Assembly: GCA_043820265.1 (NCBI GenBank)
Contig: JBDREA010000003.1
Location: 1 to 12,315 of the forward strand
DNA from: JBDREA01 sp043820265
GTDB taxonomy: Archaea > Altiarchaeota > Altiarchaeia > IMC4 > JBDREA01
Direction of reading: 5' to 3'
DNA: 12,315 bases
The notes beneath the pieces are model-generated. The model did no database searches. It was not told the DNA's origin and worked only from the letters and a program-made list of their open reading frames with translations. Both the position numbers and the translations under genes were made by a program. Positions within the stretch are counted from its first letter, which is position 1, and each line of letters opens with the position of its first letter. Below, piece after piece: positions 6,373-12,315 of this stretch.

Positions 6373-6380
6373 CATCCGCT

Positions 6381-7028
6381 ATGAACAAGTATTTCCCGGG
6401 AGTCTATAAGCTGAAAAACCGCCCCGCAACCATCAATTCCTCTCCTAGGACTCAGGTCTACGGAGAGAAAATCATAAAGATCAAGGGAAAAGAGTTTCGT
6501 ATGTGGGATCCCTTCAGAAGCAAGTTGTCGGCTGGAATACTAAACGGTCTAAGAAACTTCCCCTTCAGCGAAGACTCAAATGTCCTCTACCTCGGCGCAT
6601 CCTCTGGAACAACGGCCAGCCACCTCGCAGACGTCTGCACCCAAGGCATTATTTACTGTGTGGAAATCAGCCCCAGGATGATGAGGGAGCTGATGTATGT
6701 ATGTAAAAAGCGAAAGAACATGATCCCTATACTAGCCGACGCAACCCAGCCAACAACCTATGCCTCAATGATTTCGGCAGTCGACGTCATCTATCAGGAC
6801 GTAGCACAACCAAACCAAGCAGAACTTTTACTAAAAAATGCCAGACTGTTTAAAGCTAAGAAAGCTATGATCGCAATCAAGGCTCGAAGCATACACACTG
6901 AGAGAAGTCCGAAAAAGGTCTGCAAAGAAGAAGTCCAAAAACTAGAAGACCACTTCAAGGTAACAGAAAACATCGACATAAAACCTTTCGATAAAGACCA
7001 CGTTTTGGTAAACTTGATTACAAAATAG
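6381..7028 (+). CDS. flpA: Fibrillarin-like rRNA/tRNA 2'-O-methyltransferase
   Basis: Catalytic subunit of archaeal C/D-box sRNPs, methylating 2'-hydroxyls of rRNA and tRNA with S-adenosylmethionine. 215 residues from ATG 6381: N-terminal FPGVYKLKN strand region, DPFRSKLSAGIL at 43-54, SAM-binding VLYLGASSGTTASHLAD at 68-84, acidic VEISPR at 94-99, LADATQP at 118-124, and VDVIYQDVAQPNQ at 134-146, all hallmarks of fibrillarin. The C-terminus closes with DKDHVLVNLITK. An upstream in-frame ATG at 6345 would overlap the dapA promoter and adds non-conserved residues, so it is rejected. The usual partner gene nop5 is not adjacent, although flpA and nop5 are neighbours in many archaea. Confidence 0.94.
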   Translation: MNKYFPGVYKLKNRPATINSSPRTQVYGEKIIKIKGKEFRMWDPFRSKLSAGILNGLRNFPFSEDSNVLYLGASSGTTASHLADVCTQGIIYCVEISPRMMRELMYVCKKRKNMIPILADATQPTTYASMISAVDVIYQDVAQPNQAELLLKNARLFKAKKAMIAIKARSIHTERSPKKVCKEEVQKLEDHFKVTENIDIKPFDKDHVLVNLITK

Positions 7029-7054
7029 CTGATTGAGCTATAAGGTAAATGCTG

Positions 7055-7063
7055 CTTTTAAGG
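7055..7063 (+). promoter_or_regulatory. Candidate TATA box of the CYTH-domain gene
   Basis: CTTTTAAGG is centred about 25 bases before the ATG at 7084. It lies inside the codons that an alternative TTG start at 7033 would need, which favours the ATG and a leaderless transcript. Confidence 0.35.
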
Positions 7064-7083
7064 ATTATCCCCGATTGGTTATT

Positions 7084-7623
7084 ATGGCCTTAGAAGTAGA
7101 GATCAAGTGCAAGTGTCTTGATGCTAAGAAAGTCGAAAATAAGTTGCTTGATATGAGGGCTGTTTTTGAAAAAGAGGTCTCCCAAGACGATACCTACTTT
7201 AATTCTCCCTGGCGGGATTTCGAAAAGACCGATGAGGCTCTGCGCCTGAGGCGTGAGGGCGACGTCTCTTATCTGACTTTCAAGGGTCCAAAAATAGACT
7301 CCGAAACCAAGGCCCGTGAAGAAATTAACGTCGAATGCAAGCAAGAGATAGGAGGGATATTCAATAAATTGGATTACTCTATTGCAGGAATAATAAGAAA
7401 GAAGAGGCGCATTTTTTCCTTTAAAAAATTCATCGTATCGGTAGATTCCGTGGAAGGATTAGGGTGTTTTATCGAGATAGAATCAGATGACTTAGATGAT
7501 AAGAAAGAGATGTTTTTGCTCCTTGAAAAAATCGGGTTATCGCGCGGGGACTGCACAACAAAGTCTTACTTGGAGCTTATCTTGGACAAAGCCGAAGAAA
7601 AACAGCATAAAAGTCCAGATTAG
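7084..7623 (+). CDS. CYTH-domain protein (class IV adenylate cyclase CyaB / triphosphatase-like)
   Basis: 179 residues. It opens with the family's diagnostic ExExK motif (EVEIK, Glu4-Glu6-Lys8). The basic/acidic strands of a triphosphate-tunnel beta-barrel follow: DDTYFNSP at about 36-43, ALRLRREG, YLTFKGPKID, AREEINVE, KKRRIFSF and the acidic FIEIESDD. CYTH proteins bind triphosphates with metal ions; members include CyaB adenylate cyclases, thiamine triphosphatases and inorganic triphosphatases. In archaea the usual automated name is 'class IV adenylate cyclase', but the actual substrate is generally unproven, and I cannot separate cyclase from triphosphatase by sequence. A TTG at 7033 giving 17 more residues is rejected. 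The following membrane-protein gene begins 11 bases after its stop, so the two likely form an operon. Confidence 0.88.
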   Translation: MALEVEIKCKCLDAKKVENKLLDMRAVFEKEVSQDDTYFNSPWRDFEKTDEALRLRREGDVSYLTFKGPKIDSETKAREEINVECKQEIGGIFNKLDYSIAGIIRKKRRIFSFKKFIVSVDSVEGLGCFIEIESDDLDDKKEMFLLLEKIGLSRGDCTTKSYLELILDKAEEKQHKSPD

Positions 7624-7634
7624 GACCCAAAGAG

Positions 7635-8453
7635 ATGACGTTACTGAATGTTTTTAAGGAATCATTTTTTCTCTTACGAAAGGAGCCGAAAGTTTTTTTC
7701 CCAAGAGTTATCACAACGTTCCTATATTCGATTTTCAGCCTCTACTCAGCTAGATTATCTATACGGTTGGGTTTTGCGATGCAGGAAGCAATGATGCAGG
7801 GTATCGAGATGGAAGCGGTTGTAGCCCCCTTTTTCGAGGAACTCGTACTCCTTTTCATCTACTCCATATTCATCTATATTGTGGATATCGTATCTTATGC
7901 AATGTATCCAACCATCGTATTAGATTACCAAAAGGGGAAAGACATAAACCTTTCTAAATCCCTTAAAATAGCACTAGGGGCCTGGAAGACGCTGGCTGTA
8001 TTTGCGTTAATAGTTTTTTTCTTACTTGGCAGCTTCACATACCTAAGCTATGTGTCATATCAACTTACCCTTAAGGATAACACCATGACATATATCCTGC
8101 CCACATTTCTATTATCAACTGTTTTTCTTCTTGCCTTTACTGTCCTGTTCTTTTTTGTCATACCCATAGCGATTGTTGAGGAGAAGTACTCAATTTATTC
8201 TATCAAAAAAAGCATTAAATTAGGAATAAAACACAGATCAGACGTCTTAAAAACTAGCATAATGTTTCTAGTTCTCGTATTCGCAACATTGACCGTCGCA
8301 AGCATCTATGAACTGGTTGGAGGATTAGTAGCATATACCGCATTATTTCTCTATATAATAGGCAGACTCATCCAGGCAGTCACATACACATATATCAGTA
8401 TAGTAAATCCTGTCCTTTACCTGGAGGTTACTGGGAAAAAAGAGAACGGATAA
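7635..8453 (+). CDS. Six-helix integral membrane protein, unknown function
   Basis: 272 residues with about six hydrophobic segments near 20-42, 67-97, 117-140, 150-180, 206-226 and 228-258. Two short motifs recur: PTIVLDYQKGKDINLSKSLKIAL after helix 2 and PIAIVEEKYSIYSIKKSIKLGI after helix 4. Each has a proline-led hydrophobic stretch, a charged turn and a basic amphipathic helix with K-S-(L/I)-K. This pattern resembles the archaeal/bacterial membrane-domain families related to DUF975 and the glycerophosphodiesterase membrane domain, and suggests an internal duplication; the assignment is tentative. The catalytic part of such enzymes is absent. An AGGA lies nine bases ahead of the ATG. It is probably co-transcribed with the CYTH gene. 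Confidence 0.75.
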   Translation: MTLLNVFKESFFLLRKEPKVFFPRVITTFLYSIFSLYSARLSIRLGFAMQEAMMQGIEMEAVVAPFFEELVLLFIYSIFIYIVDIVSYAMYPTIVLDYQKGKDINLSKSLKIALGAWKTLAVFALIVFFLLGSFTYLSYVSYQLTLKDNTMTYILPTFLLSTVFLLAFTVLFFFVIPIAIVEEKYSIYSIKKSIKLGIKHRSDVLKTSIMFLVLVFATLTVASIYELVGGLVAYTALFLYIIGRLIQAVTYTYISIVNPVLYLEVTGKKENG

Positions 8454-8478
8454 ATGGTTACATGCGAAAAAAAAGAAG

Positions 8479-8485
8479 TTTAATA
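8479..8485 (+). promoter_or_regulatory. Candidate TATA box of hisD
   Basis: TTTAATA, preceded by a purine-rich AAGAAG that could act as a BRE, is centred about 33 bases ahead of the hisD ATG at 8515. No Shine-Dalgarno precedes the ATG. Confidence 0.4.
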
Positions 8486-8514
8486 GGTAGACTAGACAAA
8501 TTAATCATACAAAT

Positions 8515-9792
8515 ATGAGAAAGATAAGTTATCTAAAAGACAAAAAATCCATCTCGAAACTCATAGATAGAGGATCCGAGGATTACTCAGCCGTCGCATC
8601 AATTGTAGCGCCAATAATATCTGCGGTACGAACCAAAGGTGATGTTGCTCTTATATCTTACACAAAAAAATTCGACAAATTTTCTCTTACAAAAAACAAC
8701 ATCAGAATAACGAAAGGAGAGATAAACAAAGCTTTCAAGCAATGCAATCCAACACTAATCAAATCCCTTAAACACGCACATAGGAATATCCAGAAATTCC
8801 ATAGCCAACAATTCAGTAAAATCCAAAACAGGTGGTCAGTAAAAATCGAGGAAGGGGTGACAGTAGGCGAAAAGACTCTCCCGATCGATTCTGTGGGATG
8901 CTATGTGCCAGGCGGACTCGCAAGCTACCCGTCCAGCGTTCTTATGACAGCGATCCCTGCAAAAGTCGCATGTGTAAAAAGGATAGTCGTCGTCTCCCCT
9001 CCTCCGATTAGCGATCTCGTGCTTTGCGCATGTAAAATTTGTGGTGTAGATGAAGTCTACAGGGTAGGCGGGGCCCAGGCAGTGGCCGCACTCGCCTATG
9101 GAACAAAGACAATATCTCCGGTCAGCAAAATCGTAGGTCCAGGAAACAAGTACGTCACAGCCGCAAAAAACTTATGCTACGGAAAAGTGGACATTGACAT
9201 GCCGGCTGGACCAAGCGAAGTGCTGATACTTGCCGACTCCTCAAGTGATCCACGTCTCATCGCTTCAGACCTCCTGGCCCAGGCAGAGCACGATCCAGAC
9301 GCTCAATCCATCTTGGCTTCAACCTCAGAAAAGACAATCAACCAAGTATCAAAGTGGATAAAAACGCAAGTAAAAACCCTTGAACGCCAGAACATACTTT
9401 CTAAAAGCATGAAAAACATCACATTAATAGAAATCAAATCAGAAAAACAACAGATTGAATTCGCCAACATATACGGAGCGGAACACCTTGAGATTATGAC
9501 AAAGACTCCGGAAAAAATCGAAAAAAGGATAACGAATGCTGGGGCAATATTTCTGGGAGCCCATGCCCCTGTCGCTGCAGGAGACTATGCATCAGGAGGG
9601 AATCATGTACTACCCACCTCCGGAACCAGTCGATTCAGTTCCCCGCTCTCAGTGCGAGAATTCCTAAAGACGACCAGCGTTCAAAAAATTACGAAGAAAG
9701 GACTTAGAAAACTAAAAGACACAGTCATTACGCTCGCAACAGAAGAAGGGCTAGACGGACACGCACAATCAGTAGAAGAACGATTTCTATAG
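8515..9792 (+). CDS. hisD: Histidinol dehydrogenase HisD
   Basis: Catalyses the last two steps of histidine synthesis, oxidising L-histidinol to histidine with two NAD. 425 residues, the normal length. Key residues are all in place: zinc ligands Gln256 and His259 (LLAQAEHDPDAQ), the Glu323-His324 catalytic pair (GAEHLEIM), Asp357 (AAGDYASGGNHVLPT) and His416 (GLDGHAQS). The NAD and substrate regions VGCYVPGGLASYPSSVLM (127-144), VGGAQAVAALAYGT (184-197), IVGPGNKYVTAAK (206-218) and MPAGPSEVLI (229-238) are also typical. No other his gene lies in the window, so the pathway is scattered. Codon use leans to A- and C-ending codons, more than in the 562-residue gene that follows. Confidence 0.96.
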   Translation: MRKISYLKDKKSISKLIDRGSEDYSAVASIVAPIISAVRTKGDVALISYTKKFDKFSLTKNNIRITKGEINKAFKQCNPTLIKSLKHAHRNIQKFHSQQFSKIQNRWSVKIEEGVTVGEKTLPIDSVGCYVPGGLASYPSSVLMTAIPAKVACVKRIVVVSPPPISDLVLCACKICGVDEVYRVGGAQAVAALAYGTKTISPVSKIVGPGNKYVTAAKNLCYGKVDIDMPAGPSEVLILADSSSDPRLIASDLLAQAEHDPDAQSILASTSEKTINQVSKWIKTQVKTLERQNILSKSMKNITLIEIKSEKQQIEFANIYGAEHLEIMTKTPEKIEKRITNAGAIFLGAHAPVAAGDYASGGNHVLPTSGTSRFSSPLSVREFLKTTSVQKITKKGLRKLKDTVITLATEEGLDGHAQSVEERFL

Positions 9793-9813
9793 CTTTATAG
9801 TTTTGCATGGGAG

Positions 9814-9820
9814 TATTTAT
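9814..9820 (+). promoter_or_regulatory. Candidate TATA box for the 562-residue protein gene
   Basis: TATTTAT lies about 36 bases before the ATG at 9853, in the 60-base gap after hisD. A second AT-rich box, CTATATC at 9832-9838, is closer to the ATG than TATA elements usually are. No clear Shine-Dalgarno is present. Confidence 0.3.
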
Positions 9821-9852
9821 GCTTTTTCTTCCTATATCTTTGATGATAGAAT

Positions 9853-11541
9853 ATGCCAAGAATCCAGAAAAGGGTTATTCGTTTAATAGAGGGGGAACAA
9901 CGAGTTAGCAGCGGTGAGGTCAGCCTTCCCGCTACAATTGCGATGGGCGGATTACAGTCTTCAATCCCTGAGTTGATGGTAATTAGATCCCGACAAGGAA
10001 AAGGAGTGATATCTCAACTAGAAAGTCACCCTAAAGTTGAGTTACTCAAGGATTCTCGTGATAGACTTGATAGATCAATGGATAGTATTCGTCCCACGCA
10101 AAGAAAGAAATCTAAAATCAAATTTAAAGAACTAAAGGTTAAGTGGGATGACAGGTATAAGAGAAAAAGCGAGATTTTACAGATATTAGAGGAAGGAGGT
10201 GATGGAAAGTTAACGACACCGGAGATTCTCGCAGTCCTTGCAGTCCGACATGGTATAGACAGTGATTCCCTTAAGCCTTGGGTGTCTGATTACAACAACC
10301 TTGTCATGACTGGGATTATAAAAGGGGGGAAAATTCCAATGTTTCTTAGTGCCTTAAAGGATGACGTGCCTGCAAGAGCATTAACGATTCTGGAAGAAAC
10401 TGGAACTCATATGTCAGGAGAGGAGCTGGCAGATAAACTCGGCTATAGCCTTGATGTTAGCCAATCACAGAGAAATAGTACCCTCAATAAGATTAATGGC
10501 TCATTGAACTTATTGGATTTGATCAATCGCGTGGTCAAGCTTCCCAAAGATACGTCAAGAATCCGTTGGATACACCCAAAGCAACGTTATTCGCAGGCCA
10601 CCATACCTGAGTGGAATCTGAAATACCGAATCCTCAAGGTAATTCGAGATCACCCGGAGATCCTTCAGATCGATATCGGAAAAGACCCTTCCATCGTGTC
10701 TTTCTTTTCACGATCATCACCCAAGACTGACCAAGAGTCTCAACATTTATCTCGTCTCCTCTCAGACGATCTAAGCGACCTTCGGAGGTTCGGACTCATC
10801 ACGGCAGAGGAAAAGAAAGTGGGGCCAAGCCACCTCAAGACACGAGTATATGGCCTCACCCCAGAAGCAGAAGAATGGATGGGGATAACGGATAGAGAAG
10901 GCCGCCTTCATGAAGACCTCAGAAAGGCACTGCTCGGGGAACATCAGATTGGCCTAACCGAAAAGCAACTCGACATGCTGAAACGCATCAAACTGTGGGG
11001 TAAAATCAGGAAATCAATCCGAAATAATCCCGATATGGGACCAGAGAGCCTGGTCAAGGCCGAGGCGAGCCTGCAGGGTATATCTCCTAGATACGTTCAG
11101 AATGTGCGAACCGGTGAGCGCCCGTGGGGACCGGCGAAAAAGGAGACGCTCGAGGTCTTCAGACCATATGTTTCCAAAGAAGAATGGAGTGAAATTCAGC
11201 GGTCTTTTGAGGAACAAGAAGGGGGATTATCACCGCACCAAAGGCATATGCTACAAAGGGTAAAGAAGTGGATAGAGATGAGGAGGGTCATAGAGGAAAA
11301 TCCCGGGGCAGGATCACGTCGCCTAGCCACCATTCTCAACAGAAAAGACGAGGAGTGGTTCACCGAACCAGGGCTTTCTAAAATATATTGGACTGAGAGA
11401 CCTTTCAGAAGAACACTAGTTGGTGGTACTCCCTGGGTTACAAAGGACATAGAAGAACTGAGAAGGATTTACAATCCACATCTGAATAAATCCCAGAGAA
11501 CACTCTTTAAAGAGTTTACGGATGAAAAATTAACAGGCTGA
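9853..11541 (+). CDS. Multi-HTH/winged-helix-like protein with a duplicated C-terminal module, unknown function
   Basis: 562 residues; no family recognised. Residues 1-100 are low in hydrophobics and become very basic (PTQRKKSKIKFKELKVK at 81-97). Three segments then look like winged-helix units: about 101-160 (KSEILQILEEGGDGKLTTPEIL), 171-240 (ARALTILEETGTHMSGEELADKL) and 255-345 (KYRILKVIRDHPEI, then DDLSDLRRFGLI and a YGLTPEAEEW strand/helix). The last 200 residues contain two copies of a module, 367-454 and 458-557. They share GL-(T/S)-x-x-Q-x-x-ML-x-R-(I/V)-K-x-W-x-x-x-R-x-x-I-x-x-NP-x-x-G-x-x-x-L at an offset of 91 residues, and later a shared PW (424-425, 527-528) before a helical end. 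No catalytic motif, signal peptide or membrane segment is visible. A DNA-binding or regulatory role is inference from the fold pattern. Mixed codon use differs from both neighbours. Confidence 0.85.
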   Translation: MPRIQKRVIRLIEGEQRVSSGEVSLPATIAMGGLQSSIPELMVIRSRQGKGVISQLESHPKVELLKDSRDRLDRSMDSIRPTQRKKSKIKFKELKVKWDDRYKRKSEILQILEEGGDGKLTTPEILAVLAVRHGIDSDSLKPWVSDYNNLVMTGIIKGGKIPMFLSALKDDVPARALTILEETGTHMSGEELADKLGYSLDVSQSQRNSTLNKINGSLNLLDLINRVVKLPKDTSRIRWIHPKQRYSQATIPEWNLKYRILKVIRDHPEILQIDIGKDPSIVSFFSRSSPKTDQESQHLSRLLSDDLSDLRRFGLITAEEKKVGPSHLKTRVYGLTPEAEEWMGITDREGRLHEDLRKALLGEHQIGLTEKQLDMLKRIKLWGKIRKSIRNNPDMGPESLVKAEASLQGISPRYVQNVRTGERPWGPAKKETLEVFRPYVSKEEWSEIQRSFEEQEGGLSPHQRHMLQRVKKWIEMRRVIEENPGAGSRRLATILNRKDEEWFTEPGLSKIYWTERPFRRTLVGGTPWVTKDIEELRRIYNPHLNKSQRTLFKEFTDEKLTG

Positions 11542-11554
11542 CCTTCAAACCCTC

Positions 11555-11563
11555 TTTTTATTT
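11555..11563 (+). promoter_or_regulatory. T-rich box: terminator of the preceding gene and/or TATA element of the KaiC-like gene
   Basis: TTTTTATTT lies 14 bases after the stop of the 562-residue gene and is centred about 30 bases before the ATG at 11589. It could end the first transcript, start the second as a TATA box for a leaderless mRNA, or both. Confidence 0.35.
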
Positions 11564-11588
11564 CCCTATCTCAATTCATATATGAAAA

Positions 11589-12314
11589 ATGGATTCTTCA
11601 GGTGAGGTGGTGCCAACAATCGAACGGGTTCCGACTGGCGTGGATGGTTTGGATTCTATGCTGGAAGGAGGCTTTTTGAAAAGAAGACACGTACTAATCA
11701 GCGGAGGACCCGGAACAGGAAAAACCACGTTCGGATACCAATACCTATACATGGGAGCCGAAACACACAACGAAAGAGGACTATTCGTAAGCCTAGAACA
11801 AAGCGCCAACCGAGTAGTCGAAGGAGCCAAAGCCCTATTTAACACCTGGAACTGGGACAAACACCTAAACGAAAACATCATAGTCACCCGAATAAGAAGA
11901 GAAGACTTCGCAAACATCGGAGCCATAATAGAAGGATACGTAAACCAACACAACGTAAAAAGAATCGTCCTAGACAGCACAACCCTACTACGCCTATACT
12001 TCCGAACAGAAGACAGCTACCGAAACAACCTATACGAACTACTAGACTACCTAGGCGGACTAAACTGCACCGCCATACTCCTCAGCGAAAAAAGCTACAC
12101 CAAACGAGGCGAAGCACAATTCGACATAGAAGAATTCATAACAGACGGAGTAATCAACCTATACATGGTACCCAAAAAAAACAACAGACTAAGAGTACTA
12201 GAAATAATCAAAATGAGAGACACAAACCACAGCACAAACCTAAGCCCATTCACAATAACACCAGAAGGAATACTCGTAAGCCCAACCACAGGACTATTCA
12301 CACAAGTAGAATAA
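11589..12314 (+). CDS. Single-domain KaiC-like (RecA-fold) ATPase
   Basis: 241 residues, complete, ending one base before the window edge. The N-terminal PTGVDGLDSMLEGGF at 15-29 is typical of KaiC/RadA-type domains. Walker A GGPGTGKTT is at 39-47, the strand with catalytic acid LFVSLEQS at 65-72 (Glu70; the second residue is Gln71, where cyanobacterial KaiC CI has a second glutamate), and Walker B KRIVLDSTT at 124-132 with Asp129. A late strand EEFITDGVINL and the C-terminal LRVLEIIKMRDTNHS loop are also family-like. Archaeal single-domain KaiC homologues are widespread signalling or regulatory ATPases with mostly unknown partners; a clock role should not be assumed. From codon 31 on, codon use is extraordinarily restricted to A- or C-ending codons, unlike the first 30 codons. 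No Shine-Dalgarno is seen. Confidence 0.9.
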   Translation: MDSSGEVVPTIERVPTGVDGLDSMLEGGFLKRRHVLISGGPGTGKTTFGYQYLYMGAETHNERGLFVSLEQSANRVVEGAKALFNTWNWDKHLNENIIVTRIRREDFANIGAIIEGYVNQHNVKRIVLDSTTLLRLYFRTEDSYRNNLYELLDYLGGLNCTAILLSEKSYTKRGEAQFDIEEFITDGVINLYMVPKKNNRLRVLEIIKMRDTNHSTNLSPFTITPEGILVSPTTGLFTQVE

Positions 12315-12315
12315 A

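Noticed and set aside
6325..6375. A 17-residue N-terminal extension of DapA from an upstream ATG
   Set aside because: The extra residues are not DapA-like, they cover the promoter, and the ATG at 6324 has a G-rich ribosome binding site and gives the family's usual length.
6676..6700. A C/D-box guide RNA inside flpA (ATGATGA followed by CTGA)
   Set aside because: The two boxes are only about five bases apart, leaving no room for a guide, and the sequence is explained by conserved coding.
7033..7083. A longer CYTH protein starting at a TTG
   Set aside because: It would place the TATA-like box inside the gene, and the ExExK motif normally lies within the first few residues, as it does from the ATG at 7084.
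11589..12314. A circadian-clock KaiC
   Set aside because: It is a single-domain protein without kaiA or kaiB neighbours and lacks the CI/CII tandem; archaeal single-domain KaiC-like ATPases are common and diverse.
1..12315. CRISPR array, tRNA or rRNA genes
   Set aside because: No regularly spaced direct repeats, no cloverleaf-like sequence with a TTC-type T-loop and no conserved rRNA segments were seen; nearly all of the window is occupied by protein genes, and the longest non-coding stretch is the 184 bases between tnpA and dph2.

Overview
This is a piece of an archaeal chromosome. The evidence is the informational genes: aIF5B (archaeal/eukaryotic-type IF2), a Hel308 (Ski2-like) helicase, fibrillarin and the start of Dph2, the diphthamide enzyme. 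Short AT-rich boxes sit about 25-35 bases ahead of start codons, as expected for TATA-directed leaderless or short-leader transcripts. GC content looks moderate. DapA and HisD suggest a lineage that makes its own lysine or diaminopimelate and histidine. I cannot place it below domain level from sequence alone.

Minus strand, about 1-6324. Reading right to left in transcription order: dapA; a small lipoprotein with paired-cysteine repeats; hel308; two small unknown genes that overlap each other (a 72-75 residue soluble protein and a two-helix membrane protein); infB/aIF5B; and a dph2 that overlaps the infB stop by 8 bases. dph2 breaks off after 89 codons. Beyond the break lies a 184-base stretch full of inverted repeats, then the start of an IS200/IS605-type transposase (TnpA) running off the left edge. 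The simplest reading is that an IS200/IS605 element has interrupted dph2, with the palindromes forming its left end.

Plus strand, 6381-12314. Divergent from dapA: flpA (fibrillarin); a CYTH-domain (CyaB/ThTPase-like) protein; a six-helix membrane protein; hisD; a 562-residue unrecognised protein made of several helix-turn-helix/winged-helix-like segments with a duplicated C-terminal module; and a single-domain KaiC-like ATPase. That ATPase gene changes codon usage abruptly at codon 30/31: nearly every later synonymous codon ends in A or C.

The genes do not form one pathway. Translation and RNA functions (aIF5B, Dph2, fibrillarin), DNA repair (Hel308) and amino-acid synthesis (DapA, HisD) are interspersed with unknowns. 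I see no convincing defence system, CRISPR array, tRNA or rRNA. The points most worth following up are the interrupted dph2, the codon-usage switch in the KaiC-like gene, and the 562-residue repeat-containing protein.
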